From NCBI RefSeq assembly GCF_900187975.1, contig NZ_FZPC01000047.1, positions 1-37,507 of the forward strand: DNA of 37,507 bases. Reading direction: 5' to 3'. The stretch is from Pseudomonas delhiensis (GTDB taxonomy: Bacteria; Pseudomonadota; Gammaproteobacteria; Pseudomonadales; Pseudomonadaceae). The notes beneath the pieces were generated by a model, which saw nothing but the letters and a program-made list of their open reading frames with translations, ran no database searches and had not been told where the DNA came from. Numbering within the stretch: position 1 is the stretch's first letter; every line of letters begins with the position of its first letter. This document shows, in pieces, positions 1 to 8,994 of the stretch. The translations under genes were made by a program, and so were the position numbers.

Positions 1-95
1 AATGTTCATCGTGACTCCCCCTCCGGGACTGTTGCCAACACATCAGTCTGGCACCTAGATGCCGTAGGAGGGAGGAGTCCATTTCATTGCCCTAC
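1..95 (-). mobile_element. IS110-family element, left copy, 5' tip only
   Basis: These 95 bases are the exact reverse complement of 37132-37226, the start of the IS110-family element at the other end. Positions 1-9 read on the minus strand give the first three codons of the transposase (Met-Asn-Ile). The rest of the element lies outside the window to the left. The junction is at about 88/89: comparison with the repeat copy at 270 shows that GCCCTAC and what follows belong to the target repeat, while the bases before it are replaced by IS sequence. Confidence 0.8.
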
Positions 96-409
96 AGTGC
101 CCCACCCACGCCATTCCCCTGTAGGAGCGCGCCGAAATCGCGGGCAGGGCCCGCTCCTACGGGTCCAGGGGAGCACGGTCGTAGGGCGCATAACGCCTAT
201 GGCGTTATCCGCCATTTTTCTCGGGCACCGGCATCCCGGCCGGCGGCGGATAACCGCGAACGGTTATTCGCCCTACAGTGCCCCACCCACGCCATTCCCA
301 TGTAGGAGCGCGCCCTGCGCGCGAAATCGCGGGCAGGGCCCGCTCCTACGGGTCCAGGGAAGCACGGTCGTAGGCCGCATAACGCCTACGTCGCTCTCGC
401 CTTGCGGCC
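89..409. repeat. REP-like repeat cluster (two direct copies plus hairpin pair)
   Basis: This gene-free stretch holds two direct copies (about 89-197 and 270-388) of a unit that runs GCCCTAC, GTGCCCCACCC, TGTAGGAGCGCGCC, CCGCTCCTAC and AGCACGGTCGTAGG. Copy 1 lacks 8 bases (CTGCGCGC) that copy 2 has within its hairpin. Between them, 181-276 is bounded by inverted GTAGGGCG motifs and contains two hairpins: ATAACGCC/GGCGTTAT (190-208) and ATAACCG/CGGTTAT (250-267). A third diverged copy is at about 32199-32378. This is typical Pseudomonas intergenic REP/BIME architecture. The hairpins may also stop transcription of the minus-strand regulator that ends at 410. Confidence 0.8.
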
Positions 410-2260
410 TCAGCGTCCTTTCAGGCGGTAGCTGACCTGGGCGCGGCTCATGCCGAGCATCTGCGCGGCGGCGGTGATGTTGCCGCCGGTGCGCTCCATC
501 GCCACCTGCACCAGGCGGCGTTCGACGTCTTCCAGCGAGATGCCCAGGGTCGGGTTGCGGCCGGAGACGAAGGCGAGCAGGCTGGCCAGCTCGGGTTCTT
601 CGACGGCCTTGCTGGCCGCCGCCTCGGGCGCTGCTGGCGCCGGTGCGGGCGGTTCGCTGCCGGTTTCGGCGAGGGGGCGGGACAGCCGGCCTTCGGCCGT
701 CAGCCCTATGGGCGTGGCGATCGGCGCGGCCCCGCCTTCGGCCAGGTGGATGACGTCCATCACCTCGCCATCGGCGGCGGCGATGACGCCGCGTTCGATG
801 AGGTTCTGCAGCTCGCGAATGTTGCCGGGGAAGCGGTAGGTCAGCAGCGCGTTGACCAGCCGCGTGCTGAAGCCCGCCAGTTGCCGGCCGTGGCGCAGGC
901 TGAACTTGCGCAGGAAGTAGCTCATCAGCAGCGGGATGTCTTCCCGGCGTTCGCGCAGCGGCGGCAGGTGGATGGGGAAGACGTTCAGGCGGTAGAACAG
1001 GTCCTCGCGGAAGCGCCCGGCCTCCACCTCGCGGCGCAGGTCGAGGTTGGTGGCCGCGACCACCCTGACGTCCACGCGGATCGCCGCGGTGCCGCCGACC
1101 CGCTCCAGTTCGCCTTCCTGCAGCACGCGCAGGATCTTGCTCTGCGCGGCCAGGCTCAGGGTGGCGATCTCGTCGAGGAACAGGGTGCCGCCGTTGGCCC
1201 TTTCGAAGCGCCCGGGCCGCGAGCGCTCGGCGCCGGTGAAGGCGCCGCGCTCGACGCCGAACAGCTCGGCCTCCACCAGGTTCTCCGGCAGGGTCGCGCA
1301 GTTCAGCGCCACCAGCGGCCCCTGGCTGCGCTTGCTGGCCTGGTGCAGGGTGCGGGCGAAGAGTTCCTTGCCCACGCCGGATTCCCCGGTCAGCAGCACC
1401 GTCGCCTGGGTCGGCGCGACGCGCTGCAGCAGCTGGCTGGCGGCCATGAAGGTGGCGGAGATGCCGACCATCGGCTGGTCGTCGGCGGGGCTGGGCAGCG
1501 CGGCGACCGTCGTCGCCTGGCCGCTGCCGTAGGTGCTGCGGCCGAGGAAGTCGCTGGCGTCCAGGTGGGCCAGGTCGGCGTCGATGTCGTCCCATTCCTC
1601 CGCCGGCTTGCCGATGATGCGGCAGGCGTGGTGGCCCATGGCGCGGCACTCCACCTCGCGGAACACCACCAGGCGCCCGAGCAGCGAGGAGGCGTAGCCG
1701 CTGGCGTACCCGATGCCCATCCAGCACGAGGGTTCGCTGCCCAGGCCGTAGGTGGCGATGTGCTCGTCGGCCTCCAGCGAGTTGTGCCAGAGGAACTCGG
1801 AGTAGAAGTGGCCGATGCTGGAGTCGATCTCGAAGTTGATCGGCTCGACGTTGACCATCCCTTCGAGCATGTGCAGGCGCGGGCCGGCGCTGTACAGGCT
1901 GGCATGGTCGCCCTCGGGCCACTGCTCGCTGACCTGGGCCGCGTCGCGCGCGCCGGCCTGCCAGCCGATGCGGGTGAGCAGGCCGCGGGCCTTGTCCAGC
2001 CCCTGGGCCTCGATCAGCTCGCGGCGGATGGCGCCGAAGGCGGAACCCTGCAGGAGCATCATGCGCTGGCCGCATAGCCAGATGCTGCCGTCCTGGGGGG
2101 AGAAGGCCACGGTCTCGGCCAGTTGCTCGGCAGAAGGCAGGCCCCGTGGATCGAATTGGCAGGCGCGGTCGACGATCAGGCGTTTCTGCCGGCTGAGCAT
2201 GTGCCGGAAGAACTCCTCATCCGCCGCGCGCCCGTTCTTGCCCGTATTTGTAATAGTCAT
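410..2260 (-). CDS. DmpR/XylR-type sigma-54 activator of the p-cresol operon
   Basis: This is an NtrC-class activator of 616 residues that works with sigma-54 RNA polymerase. The N-terminal sensory part (about 50-225) has the XylR/V4R pattern, including the EC-x6-C cluster near 204-213 and the following GKPAEEW, as in phenol sensors such as DmpR. The AAA+ domain shows Walker A GESGVGKE (292-299), the sigma-54 contact loop GAFTGA (339-344) and Walker B LFLDE (about 360-364). The Fis-type helix-turn-helix is at the C-terminus. The ATG at 2260 was chosen because it gives a DmpR-like N-terminus; its ribosome site is weak, and the frame stays open up to 2428. It is divergent from pchACXF, so the likely effector is p-cresol or a related phenol (inferred). 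Confidence 0.9.
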   Translation of the reverse strand: MTITNTGKNGRAADEEFFRHMLSRQKRLIVDRACQFDPRGLPSAEQLAETVAFSPQDGSIWLCGQRMMLLQGSAFGAIRRELIEAQGLDKARGLLTRIGWQAGARDAAQVSEQWPEGDHASLYSAGPRLHMLEGMVNVEPINFEIDSSIGHFYSEFLWHNSLEADEHIATYGLGSEPSCWMGIGYASGYASSLLGRLVVFREVECRAMGHHACRIIGKPAEEWDDIDADLAHLDASDFLGRSTYGSGQATTVAALPSPADDQPMVGISATFMAASQLLQRVAPTQATVLLTGESGVGKELFARTLHQASKRSQGPLVALNCATLPENLVEAELFGVERGAFTGAERSRPGRFERANGGTLFLDEIATLSLAAQSKILRVLQEGELERVGGTAAIRVDVRVVAATNLDLRREVEAGRFREDLFYRLNVFPIHLPPLRERREDIPLLMSYFLRKFSLRHGRQLAGFSTRLVNALLTYRFPGNIRELQNLIERGVIAAADGEVMDVIHLAEGGAAPIATPIGLTAEGRLSRPLAETGSEPPAPAPAAPEAAASKAVEEPELASLLAFVSGRNPTLGISLEDVERRLVQVAMERTGGNITAAAQMLGMSRAQVSYRLKGR

Positions 2261-2532
2261 GAGGCAGTTCAAGAAGACGCAGGCTGGTCCGGGGAGTATG
2301 CCGGGCCGGCCACGGCGGTCAATCGGATTCCTGCCCGGAGGGGGAGGGAACGGCCGCATCCGTACGATAACCGCACAACATCCCGCGGCCGTCGAGCTTT
2401 CTCCGCCGTCGCGACTTTCTCTGCACAAAATTCCGCGCCCGGGCCGCCGCGGTTGCGGAAAACGCCGCAGAATCGCCCTGATAAAAACACAAGATATTGT
2501 TTTTTAAATGATATTTTTATAGATCGCGGTAG

Positions 2533-2548
2533 TGGCACGATAGTTGTT
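2533..2548 (+). promoter_or_regulatory. Sigma-54 (-24/-12) promoter of pchACXF
   Basis: TGGCACG-N4-TTGTT matches the sigma-54 consensus TGGCACG-N4-TTGCW at every position except C to T in the -12 element. It lies on the strand of pchA and is opposite a sigma-54 activator gene. The predicted start is near 2559, which leaves a leader of about 220 bases. Confidence 0.8.
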
Positions 2549-2581
2549 AATGCCGAAACACCAGCAACCCAGAACCTCCAT

Positions 2582-2589
2582 AACAAGAA
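2582..2589 (+). promoter_or_regulatory. Crc/Hfq-type A-rich motif in the pchA leader
   Basis: AACAAGAA fits the AANAANAA catabolite-repression motif bound by Hfq with Crc in Pseudomonas. It sits about 25 bases into the predicted transcript and 190 bases before pchA, so a direct block of pchA translation is less obvious than at the pchC site. A perfect second match lies before pchC at 4279. Confidence 0.4.
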
Positions 2590-2779
2590 ACCGGTGATTT
2601 CGACATGAACATCCCCTGCGCTTTCCGCCATGCCCGTGCACTAGCCCATCCCGCCCTTGCCCGGCGCCGCTTCGCCCGCCCCGGCGACTGACCTTCGCCC
2701 AGCCCTTTTCCCTGTTTCCGTGGCCTTCGCCCAGGCCGGCGGCGGCCGTCCCTCGTCCAGTCAAGAGGCACCCGCAACG

Positions 2780-4255
2780 ATGAGCACCAGACCCCAGCCC
2801 TACCAGAACCTCGAGCTACAGCCGATCGCCGGCGCCTGGCGCGCCGGGAGCAGCGGCCGGCACCTGGAGGTCGTCGACCCCTACACCCGGCAGAACCTGC
2901 TGCGCCTGGCCCTGGCCGACCGCAGCGACCTCGACGCCGCCTATGCCAAGGCCGCCGATGCTCAACGGGCGTGGGCCGCCAGCGCACCCGCCGAGCGCGC
3001 CCGGGTGATGCTCGAGGCAGTGCGCATCCTCGATGCGCGCCGCGAGGAGATCATCGACTGGCTCGTCCGCGAGTCCGGCAGCACCCTGCTCAAGGCGCAG
3101 ATCGAATGGGGCGCGGCGCGCGCCATCACCCTGGAGGCGGCCAGCCTGCCGAACCGCGTGCACGGGCGCATCGTCGCCTCCAACGTGCCGGGCAAGGAGA
3201 GCCGCGTGTACCGCACGCCGCTCGGGGTGATCGGGGTGATCAGCCCGTGGAACTTCCCGCTGCACCTCACCCAGCGCTCGCTGGCCCCGGCCCTGGCCCT
3301 GGGCAACGCCGTGGTGGTCAAGCCGGCCAGCGACACCCCGGTGTCCGGTGGCCTGCTGCTGGCGCGCGTGTTCGAGGAGGCCGGGCTGCCGGCCGGCGTG
3401 CTCAGCGTGGTGGTGGGCGCCGGTAGCGAGATCGGCGACGCCTTCGTCGAGCACCCGGTGCCGGCCTTCATCTCCTTCACCGGCTCGACCCAGGTCGGGC
3501 GCAACATCGGCCGCATTGCCAGCGGCGGCGCGCACCTCAAGCACGTGGCCCTGGAGCTGGGCGGCAACAGCCCCTTCGTGGTCCTGGCCGATGCCGACAT
3601 CGAGCAGGCGGTGAACGCCGCCGTGGTGGGCAAGTTCCTCCACCAGGGGCAGATCTGCATGGCGATCAACCGCATCATCGTCGAGCAGCCGGCGCTGGAA
3701 GCCTTCACCCGGCGCTTCGTCGAGCGCGTCCAGGCGCTGCCCTACGGCGACCCGCGCAAGCCGGAAACCGTGGTCGGCCCGGTGATCAACGACCGCCAGC
3801 TGCAGGGCCTGCGCGAGAAGGTCGCCAAGGCCCTGGACGAGGGCGCCCGGCTGCTGGTGGGCGGCGAGCCCCAGGGCAACGTCATGCCGCCCCACGTGTT
3901 CGGCGACGTGCACGCCGGCATGGAGATCGCCCGCGAGGAGATCTTCGGCCCGCTGGTGGGCATCCAGGCCGCGCGCGACGCCGAGCATGCGCTGGAGCTG
4001 GCCAACGCCAGCGAATACGGCCTGTCCAGCGCGGTGTTCACGTCGAGCCTGGAGCGCGGCGTGCAGTTCGCCCAGCGCATCCACGCGGGCATGACCCACG
4101 TCAACGACATGCCGGTCAACGACGAACCCAACGCGCCCTTCGGCGGCGAGAAGAACTCCGGCCTGGGCCGCTTCAACGGCGACTGGGCGATCGAGGAGTT
4201 CACCACCGACCACTGGATCACCCTGCAGCACTCGCCACGGCCCTATCCCTTCTGA
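2780..4255 (+). CDS. pchA: 4-hydroxybenzaldehyde dehydrogenase (aldehyde dehydrogenase family)
   Basis: This 491-residue NAD(P)-dependent aldehyde dehydrogenase would oxidise 4-hydroxybenzaldehyde to 4-hydroxybenzoate, the second step of p-cresol breakdown, in the cytoplasm. Family residues are in place: Asn158 in PWNF, Glu259 in LELGGN and the catalytic Cys293 in GQIC. The length is normal and there is no signal peptide. The ATG at 2780 follows an AGAGG-like site; the frame continues upstream to a TTG at 2657, but that extension is low-complexity and unlike the family. It is the first gene of the operon, 44 bases before pchC. The substrate is assigned from context, since family residues alone do not distinguish aromatic aldehydes. 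Confidence 0.9.
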   Translation: MSTRPQPYQNLELQPIAGAWRAGSSGRHLEVVDPYTRQNLLRLALADRSDLDAAYAKAADAQRAWAASAPAERARVMLEAVRILDARREEIIDWLVRESGSTLLKAQIEWGAARAITLEAASLPNRVHGRIVASNVPGKESRVYRTPLGVIGVISPWNFPLHLTQRSLAPALALGNAVVVKPASDTPVSGGLLLARVFEEAGLPAGVLSVVVGAGSEIGDAFVEHPVPAFISFTGSTQVGRNIGRIASGGAHLKHVALELGGNSPFVVLADADIEQAVNAAVVGKFLHQGQICMAINRIIVEQPALEAFTRRFVERVQALPYGDPRKPETVVGPVINDRQLQGLREKVAKALDEGARLLVGGEPQGNVMPPHVFGDVHAGMEIAREEIFGPLVGIQAARDAEHALELANASEYGLSSAVFTSSLERGVQFAQRIHAGMTHVNDMPVNDEPNAPFGGEKNSGLGRFNGDWAIEEFTTDHWITLQHSPRPYPF

Positions 4256-4278
4256 GCGGCCGCTGGTCCCACCAATCC

Positions 4279-4286
4279 AATAACAA
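4279..4286 (+). promoter_or_regulatory. Crc/Hfq-type A-rich motif before pchC
   Basis: AATAACAA fits AANAANAA exactly and lies just upstream of the pchC ribosome site (GGAG at 4290) and start (4300). That is the usual place for Hfq/Crc to repress translation in pseudomonads. Confidence 0.5.
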
Positions 4287-4299
4287 GATGGAGTACGAA

Positions 4300-4635
4300 A
4301 TGTCCTTATCCTTCGACAGCCCGGCTGTGAAACGGACCTTCGCTGCTTGCCTTTGCGTGCCCCTGCTCGTGCTGGCCGGTAGCGCCTTCGCCGACGGCGA
4401 CGGCGTGTGGAAAGGCGGCGCGAACGTCTACGAGAAAGTCTGCGGCCGCTGCCACGAGACCGGCATCGGGCCGGAGCTGAAGGGGCGCCAGCTGCCGTCG
4501 CCCTACATAGTCGCGGTGGCGCGCAACGGCCTGCGGGCGATGCCTGCCTGGCCGGCTTCCTTCATCGACGACAAGGCGTTGCAGCAGGTCGCCGACTACA
4601 TCTCGCAGTCGCCCGCGCCGGCGGCCAAGCCCTGA
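4300..4635 (+). CDS. pchC: 4-cresol dehydrogenase cytochrome c subunit
   Basis: This is a small c-type cytochrome of 111 residues. A Sec signal peptide (basic K11-R12, hydrophobic 13-28, cleavage after AFA31) leads to the periplasm. One haem site CGRCH is at 48-52, and Met81 in RAMPAW is the likely sixth ligand. In 4-cresol dehydrogenase this subunit takes electrons from the FAD of PchF. The ATG at 4300 has GGAG at a good distance; an in-frame ATG at 4288 has none. The gene sits between pchA and pchX, as in known pchACXF operons. EhyA-type eugenol hydroxylase cytochromes are the closest alternative, but the flavoprotein favours p-cresol. Confidence 0.92.
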   Translation: MSLSFDSPAVKRTFAACLCVPLLVLAGSAFADGDGVWKGGANVYEKVCGRCHETGIGPELKGRQLPSPYIVAVARNGLRAMPAWPASFIDDKALQQVADYISQSPAPAAKP

Positions 4636-4645
4636 GGGACATGCC

Positions 4646-5332
4646 ATGAATCTCGAACGTCGTTCCCTGCTCAAGGGCATGGCCCTGGGCAGCCTGGCGG
4701 GCATGACCCTGGGCGGCCCCGGCCTGGCCCTGGCGCGCAACATCGGCGGCGCCGCCGCGACGCAGCCGGCCCTGGTGCTGGTGGCCCCGGCCGTGGTCGG
4801 CTCGGCCTTCCTCCAGGGCATCGCCGCCAGCCCGGCCGGCGCCCATGCCGAGGTGCTGCGCAGCGATGCCAGCCTGGCTTTCGTCCGCGAACTGCAGCGG
4901 CGCCTGGAGACTGGACGGCCGCAGCGCATCGTCGGCCTGCTGGACGATGCCAGCGCCGCGCTGGTGGTCGACCTGGCGCGCAGCGCCGGCGCCCGCGTGC
5001 AGTGGCTCGGTGAGCACAGCGCCGATGCGCGCGCCTCGCGGCACCGGCTGATTACCGCGGACGCCGCCCACGGCCACGCCCTGCAACTGGGCCTGCAGCT
5101 GGACGCCTGTGGCGCCGGCTTCGACCTGCGCGAGCAGTGCCCGCTGGGCAGCCGCCAGCCCCTGCGGCTGGGCGCGGCCACCCGCAGCGCCGGCAGCGCC
5201 GAGCAATGGGCCACCACCCTGGGCTACGGTCTGGCCGCGCTGGGCGAGCGCGAGCCGGCGCCCGCGCCGCTGGTCGCCGGCCACCCGAGCCCGCTGGCCG
5301 GGCATTTCGTTTCGTTCTCGATCCAGGCTTGA
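4646..5332 (+). CDS. pchX: PchX, Tat-leader protein of unknown function
   Basis: This protein has 228 residues and matches the position and kind of pchX, the gene of unknown role between the two subunit genes of p-cresol methylhydroxylase. The N-terminus carries a twin-arginine leader: ERRSLLKG at 4-11, a weakly hydrophobic stretch and ALA before about residue 31. The rest has no cofactor or catalytic motif that I recognise. It is Ala/Leu/Gly-rich and contains a block like a nucleotide-independent alpha/beta fold (for example RIVGLLDDASAALVVDLA). It starts 10 bases after pchC and ends 13 bases before pchF, so it is co-expressed with the enzyme. An export or assembly role is an inference. Confidence 0.85.
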   Translation: MNLERRSLLKGMALGSLAGMTLGGPGLALARNIGGAAATQPALVLVAPAVVGSAFLQGIAASPAGAHAEVLRSDASLAFVRELQRRLETGRPQRIVGLLDDASAALVVDLARSAGARVQWLGEHSADARASRHRLITADAAHGHALQLGLQLDACGAGFDLREQCPLGSRQPLRLGAATRSAGSAEQWATTLGYGLAALGEREPAPAPLVAGHPSPLAGHFVSFSIQA

Positions 5333-5345
5333 AGGAGCACATCCC

Positions 5346-6914
5346 ATGACTGACGCAACCAACAAGGCCGTGCTCCCGCGCGGAGTCGATGCGAACCACT
5401 TCCAGCAGGCGCTGGCCAAGTTCCGCAAGCTGCTGGGCGAGGAGAACGTCCTGGCCAAGGACGACCAGCTGATCCCCTACGGCAAGATCATGATGCCGGT
5501 GGACAACGCCGAGCACGCGCCCTCCGCCGCCGTCACCGCCACCAGCCTCGAGCAGGTGCAGGGCGTGGTGAAGATCTGCAACGAGTACAGGATCCCGCTG
5601 TGGACCATCTCCACCGGCCGCAACTTCGGCTACGGTTCGGCGGCGCCGGCGCAACGCGGCCAGGTCATCCTCGACCTGAAGAAGATGAACAGGATCATCC
5701 ACGTCGACCCCGAGCTGTGCACCGCCCTGGTCGAGCCCGGCGTCACCTACGGCCAGCTCTACGACTACCTGCAGGAGCACAACCTGCCGCTGATGCTGTC
5801 CTTCTCCGCGCCCTCGGCCATCGCCGGCCCGGTGGGCAACACCATGGACCGCGGCGTGGGCTACACCCCCTACGGCGAGCACTTCCTCATGCAGTGCGGC
5901 ATGGAAGTGGTGCTGGCCAACGGCGACGTCTACCGCACCGGCATGGGCGGGGTGCCGGGCGACAAGGCCTGGCAGGTGTTCAAGTGGGGCTACGGCCCGA
6001 CCCTGGACGGCATGTTCACCCAGGCCAACTACGGCATCTGCACCAAGATGGGCTTCTGGCTGATGCCCAAGCCGCCGGTGTTCAAGCCCTTCTGCATCGT
6101 CTACGACGACGAGGCGGACATCGCCGACATCGTGGAAATGATCCGTCCGCTGCGCATCGCCCAGATCATCCCCAACGCGGTGGTGATCGCCAACGCGCTG
6201 TGGGAGGCCGCCGGCATCAGCGTGCGCCGCGCCGACTACATCAAGGAGAAGGGGGCGACGCCGGACTCGGTGATCCAGAAGATCGTCAAGGACAAGGGCC
6301 TGGGCCAGTGGAACGTCTACGCGGCGCTGTACGGCACCGCCGAGCAGGTGGAGGTGAACTGGAAGATCGTCACCGAGACCGTGAAGAAGTCCGGCAAGGG
6401 CCGCATCGTCACCCAGGAGCAGGCCGGCGACACCCAGCCGTTCAAGTACCGCGCCGAGCTCATGAGCGGCGTGCCCAACCTGCAGGAGTTCGGCCTGTAC
6501 AACTGGCGTGGCGGCGGTGGCTCCATGTGGTTCGCCCCGGTCAGCCAGGCGCGCGGCAGCGAATGCGACAAGCAGAAGGTGCTGGCCAAGCGCATCCTCA
6601 ACAAGCACGGCCTGGACTACACCGGCGAGTTCATCGTCGGCTGGCGCGACATGCACCACGTGATCGACGTGCTCTACGACCGCACCGACCCGGAGGAGAC
6701 CCAGCGCGCCCACGACTGCTTCGCCGAGCTGCTGGACGAGTTCGCCAAGGAGGGCTACGCGGTGTACCGCGTGAACACCGCCTTCCAGGAGCGGGTGGCG
6801 CAGATCTACGGCCCGGTCAAGCGCAAGGTGGAACACGCCATCAAGCGCGCCCTGGACCCGAACAACATCCTCTCGCCGGGCAAGTCCGGCATCGACCTCG
6901 CCAACAACTTCTAG
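5346..6914 (+). CDS. pchF: 4-cresol dehydrogenase (hydroxylating) flavoprotein subunit
   Basis: This 522-residue enzyme of the vanillyl-alcohol oxidase family oxidises p-cresol through a quinone methide to 4-hydroxybenzyl alcohol and on to 4-hydroxybenzaldehyde. The FAD-binding stretch [15 protein letters not shown] and the long run around [17 protein letters not shown] match PchF of P. putida as I recall it. Tyr385 (384 without Met) in [10 protein letters not shown] aligns with the tyrosine that carries covalent FAD. AGGAG at 5335-5339 supports the ATG at 5346. There is no signal peptide, although the P. putida enzyme is known to be periplasmic. The C-terminus [13 protein letters not shown] is complete. 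It is the last gene of the operon, followed by a terminator. Confidence 0.95.
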   Translation: MTDATNKAVLPRGVDANHFQQALAKFRKLLGEENVLAKDDQLIPYGKIMMPVDNAEHAPSAAVTATSLEQVQGVVKICNEYRIPLWTISTGRNFGYGSAAPAQRGQVILDLKKMNRIIHVDPELCTALVEPGVTYGQLYDYLQEHNLPLMLSFSAPSAIAGPVGNTMDRGVGYTPYGEHFLMQCGMEVVLANGDVYRTGMGGVPGDKAWQVFKWGYGPTLDGMFTQANYGICTKMGFWLMPKPPVFKPFCIVYDDEADIADIVEMIRPLRIAQIIPNAVVIANALWEAAGISVRRADYIKEKGATPDSVIQKIVKDKGLGQWNVYAALYGTAEQVEVNWKIVTETVKKSGKGRIVTQEQAGDTQPFKYRAELMSGVPNLQEFGLYNWRGGGGSMWFAPVSQARGSECDKQKVLAKRILNKHGLDYTGEFIVGWRDMHHVIDVLYDRTDPEETQRAHDCFAELLDEFAKEGYAVYRVNTAFQERVAQIYGPVKRKVEHAIKRALDPNNILSPGKSGIDLANNF

Positions 6915-6925
6915 CCACCGCAACG

Positions 6926-6956
6926 GGCCCCGCCGGCAATCGCCGGCGGGGCCTTT
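6926..6956 (+). terminator. Rho-independent terminator after pchF
   Basis: A 12-bp perfect stem, GGCCCCGCCGGC with its complement, closes on AATC and is followed by TTTC. It begins 12 bases after the pchF stop codon and ends the pch operon. Confidence 0.9.
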
Positions 6957-7029
6957 CGCACAGCTGGTTCAACTGGCCCGTTCCGCGCACGCCGGGTGCC
7001 GGGGGCCCGGAACGGGAGCGACTCGCGCC

Positions 7030-8958
7030 ATGCGCAACTGGTTTGACAACCTCGGTGTCACCTACAAGCTGGGGCTGGGCTTCGGCCTGGTCCTGTGCCT
7101 TACCGCGCTGCTCGCCGTGGGTGACTGGATCAGCCGCGAGAGCCTGCTGCAGCGCAGCCGGGCCCAGGAGGTCTACGGCGCGCTCAACGAATCGCTGGCG
7201 GAACTGCGCCTGTCGCTGCAGGACTATTTGCTGGACGGCGCCAAGGCGGCCAGCGAGCAGCGCCTGGGCGCGGCGCTGGACGACTTCGAGCGCCGGCAGG
7301 CGGCGATGCGCGCGCGCAAGCTGTCCACCCGCGCGGACCTGCTCGCCCTGGAACAGCAACAGGGCGAACTGGTCGGCGACTACCGCCAGGCCCTCGGCAA
7401 GCTGCAGGCCGCCAACCATGCGGCCAGCGCCGTTCGCGACGAGATGGCCGAGCGCGCCGAGCGGGCCTTCAAGGCGCTCAGTGCCCTGCAAGCGCTGGCG
7501 GCGGGCCTGGACGAGCACGACGAGCGCCGCTTCGCCTATTACCAGGCCGGCACGCAGCTGATGCAGGACCTGCTGCTGGTCCGCTACCGCGCGGCGGGCT
7601 ACGTGGCCCACCCCGGGCCGGAGTCCGAGCGGCTGCTGAACGAACAGATGCGCCTGGCCATGGAAAACTTCCCGCGCCAGGCCAAGGTCTTCGGCGCACA
7701 GCCCCCTGCCGAGCTGCTGGCGGTGGCGGCGGACCAGCAGAGCTACGCCAAGTGCATCGAGGCCTACCGGGCTGCCACCGCCACGGTGGAACAGGCCCGC
7801 CAGGTACTGATCAAGGTCGCCGAGCAGACCCGCGAGATCACCCAGGCGCTGACCCGCCAGCAGATCGAACTGCGCGACGAGGTGGCGGCCTTCAGCCGCA
7901 TGGCCCAGGCCAGCGTGGCCCTGCTGGCGATACTGGCCAGCGCCCTGGCCGCCTGGTTCATCACCCGCCGCATCACCCGGCCGCTGCACGAGACCATGCA
8001 GGTGGTCGAGCGCATCGCCTCGGGCGACCTGTCGCAGAGCATCCAGGTCAGCCGCCGCGACGAACTGGGCAGCCTGCAGCAGAGCATGCAGCGCATGAGC
8101 TGGAACCTGCGCGACCTGATCGGCGGCATCCGCGACGGCGTGACGCAGATCGCCAGCGCCGCCGAGGAACTCTCGGCGGTCACCGGGCAGACCAGCGCCG
8201 GCGCCAACAGTCAGAAGGTGGAAACCGACCAGGTGGCCACCGCCATGCACGAGATGTCCGCCACTGTGCAGGAAGTTGCGCGCAATGCCGAGCAGGCCTC
8301 CCAGGCCGCCTCCGCCGCCGACCGCGAGGCCCACGACGGCGACCGCGTGGTGAACCAGGCGGTGGAGCGGATCGAGCGCCTGGCCGCGGAAGTCGAGCGC
8401 TCCGCCGACGCCATGCAGCGCCTGGAGCAGGAGAGCGAGAAGATCGGCAAGGTCATGGACGTGATCAAGTCGGTGGCCGAGCAGACCAACCTGCTGGCCC
8501 TCAACGCCGCCATCGAGGCGGCCCGCGCCGGGGAAGCCGGCCGCGGCTTCGCCGTGGTGGCCGACGAGGTGCGCGGCCTGGCCCGGCGCACCCGGCAATC
8601 CACCGAGGAGATCGAGGCCCTGGTCGCCGCCCTGCAGAGCGGCACCCGCCAGGTCTCCAGCACCATGCTCGGCAGCCGCGAACTCACCGCCAGCAGCGTG
8701 GCCCTGAGCCGCCAGGCCGGCGAATCCCTGGGCAGCATCACCCGCACCGTGTCCAGCATCCAGGCGATGAACCTGCAGATCGCCACCGCCGCCGAGCAGC
8801 AGAGCGCCGTGGCCGAGGAAATCAGCCGCAGCGTGGCGAGCGTGCGCGACGTTTCAGAACAGACCGCTGCCGCCAGCGAGCAGGTCGCCGCCTCCAGCGT
8901 GGAGCTGGCGCGCCTGGGCGGGCAGCTGCAGGCGCTGGTCGGGCGCTTCCACGTCTGA
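7030..8958 (+). CDS. Methyl-accepting chemotaxis protein with long helical sensor domain
   Basis: This chemoreceptor has 642 residues. A first membrane segment (about 12-32) and a second (about 294-314) frame a periplasmic region of some 260 residues. That region looks all-helical and lacks PAS/Cache features, which fits the helical bimodular (HBM) class. A HAMP domain follows (about 315-367), then the signalling domain with the conserved hairpin tip around [19 protein letters not shown] (near 485-500). It ends in GRFHV without a CheR/CheB pentapeptide. It lies 115 bases after pchF behind a terminator, so it is a separate unit. HBM receptors often sense organic acids, and a link to aromatic substrates from pch is only positional. 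Confidence 0.92.
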   Translation: MRNWFDNLGVTYKLGLGFGLVLCLTALLAVGDWISRESLLQRSRAQEVYGALNESLAELRLSLQDYLLDGAKAASEQRLGAALDDFERRQAAMRARKLSTRADLLALEQQQGELVGDYRQALGKLQAANHAASAVRDEMAERAERAFKALSALQALAAGLDEHDERRFAYYQAGTQLMQDLLLVRYRAAGYVAHPGPESERLLNEQMRLAMENFPRQAKVFGAQPPAELLAVAADQQSYAKCIEAYRAATATVEQARQVLIKVAEQTREITQALTRQQIELRDEVAAFSRMAQASVALLAILASALAAWFITRRITRPLHETMQVVERIASGDLSQSIQVSRRDELGSLQQSMQRMSWNLRDLIGGIRDGVTQIASAAEELSAVTGQTSAGANSQKVETDQVATAMHEMSATVQEVARNAEQASQAASAADREAHDGDRVVNQAVERIERLAAEVERSADAMQRLEQESEKIGKVMDVIKSVAEQTNLLALNAAIEAARAGEAGRGFAVVADEVRGLARRTRQSTEEIEALVAALQSGTRQVSSTMLGSRELTASSVALSRQAGESLGSITRTVSSIQAMNLQIATAAEQQSAVAEEISRSVASVRDVSEQTAAASEQVAASSVELARLGGQLQALVGRFHV

Positions 8959-8963
8959 GCCCG

Positions 8964-8992
8964 GACGGGTGGCGGCCCGTGCGCTACCCGTC
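8964..8992. terminator. Hairpin between convergent genes
   Basis: Perfect inverted arms GACGGGT (8964-8970) and ACCCGTC (8986-8992) fill the 36-base gap between the chemoreceptor and the convergent HD-GYP gene. There is no T-run on either strand, so it is at best a weak bidirectional terminator. Confidence 0.35.
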
Positions 8993-8994
8993 GC

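Larger units (their letters stand above)
2261..2779. promoter_or_regulatory. Divergent control region between the activator and pchA
   Basis: This 519-base region holds no convincing gene. From the activator side it contains GC-rich 5' leader, then an imperfect inverted repeat TTGCGG/CCGCAG (2453-2470) that could be an upstream activator site, then a markedly AT-rich tract (about 2478-2522) of the kind that bends or binds IHF between activator and promoter. The sigma-54 promoter (2533-2548) and a leader of about 220 bases before pchA follow. The activator-site and IHF assignments are inferences. Confidence 0.6.

Noticed and set aside
746..2077. Long plus-strand open frame opposite the sigma-54 activator
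   Set aside because: It is a shadow of the high-GC activator gene; the composition is Ala/Gly/Gln/Arg-rich with no family motif.
2657..2779. Upstream extension of pchA from a TTG codon
   Set aside because: It adds 41 residues of low complexity unlike the family, with no ribosome site.
5052..6923. 623-codon minus-strand frame opposite pchF
   Set aside because: pchF is unambiguous on the other strand, and this frame has the His/Val/Leu-rich look of an antisense shadow.
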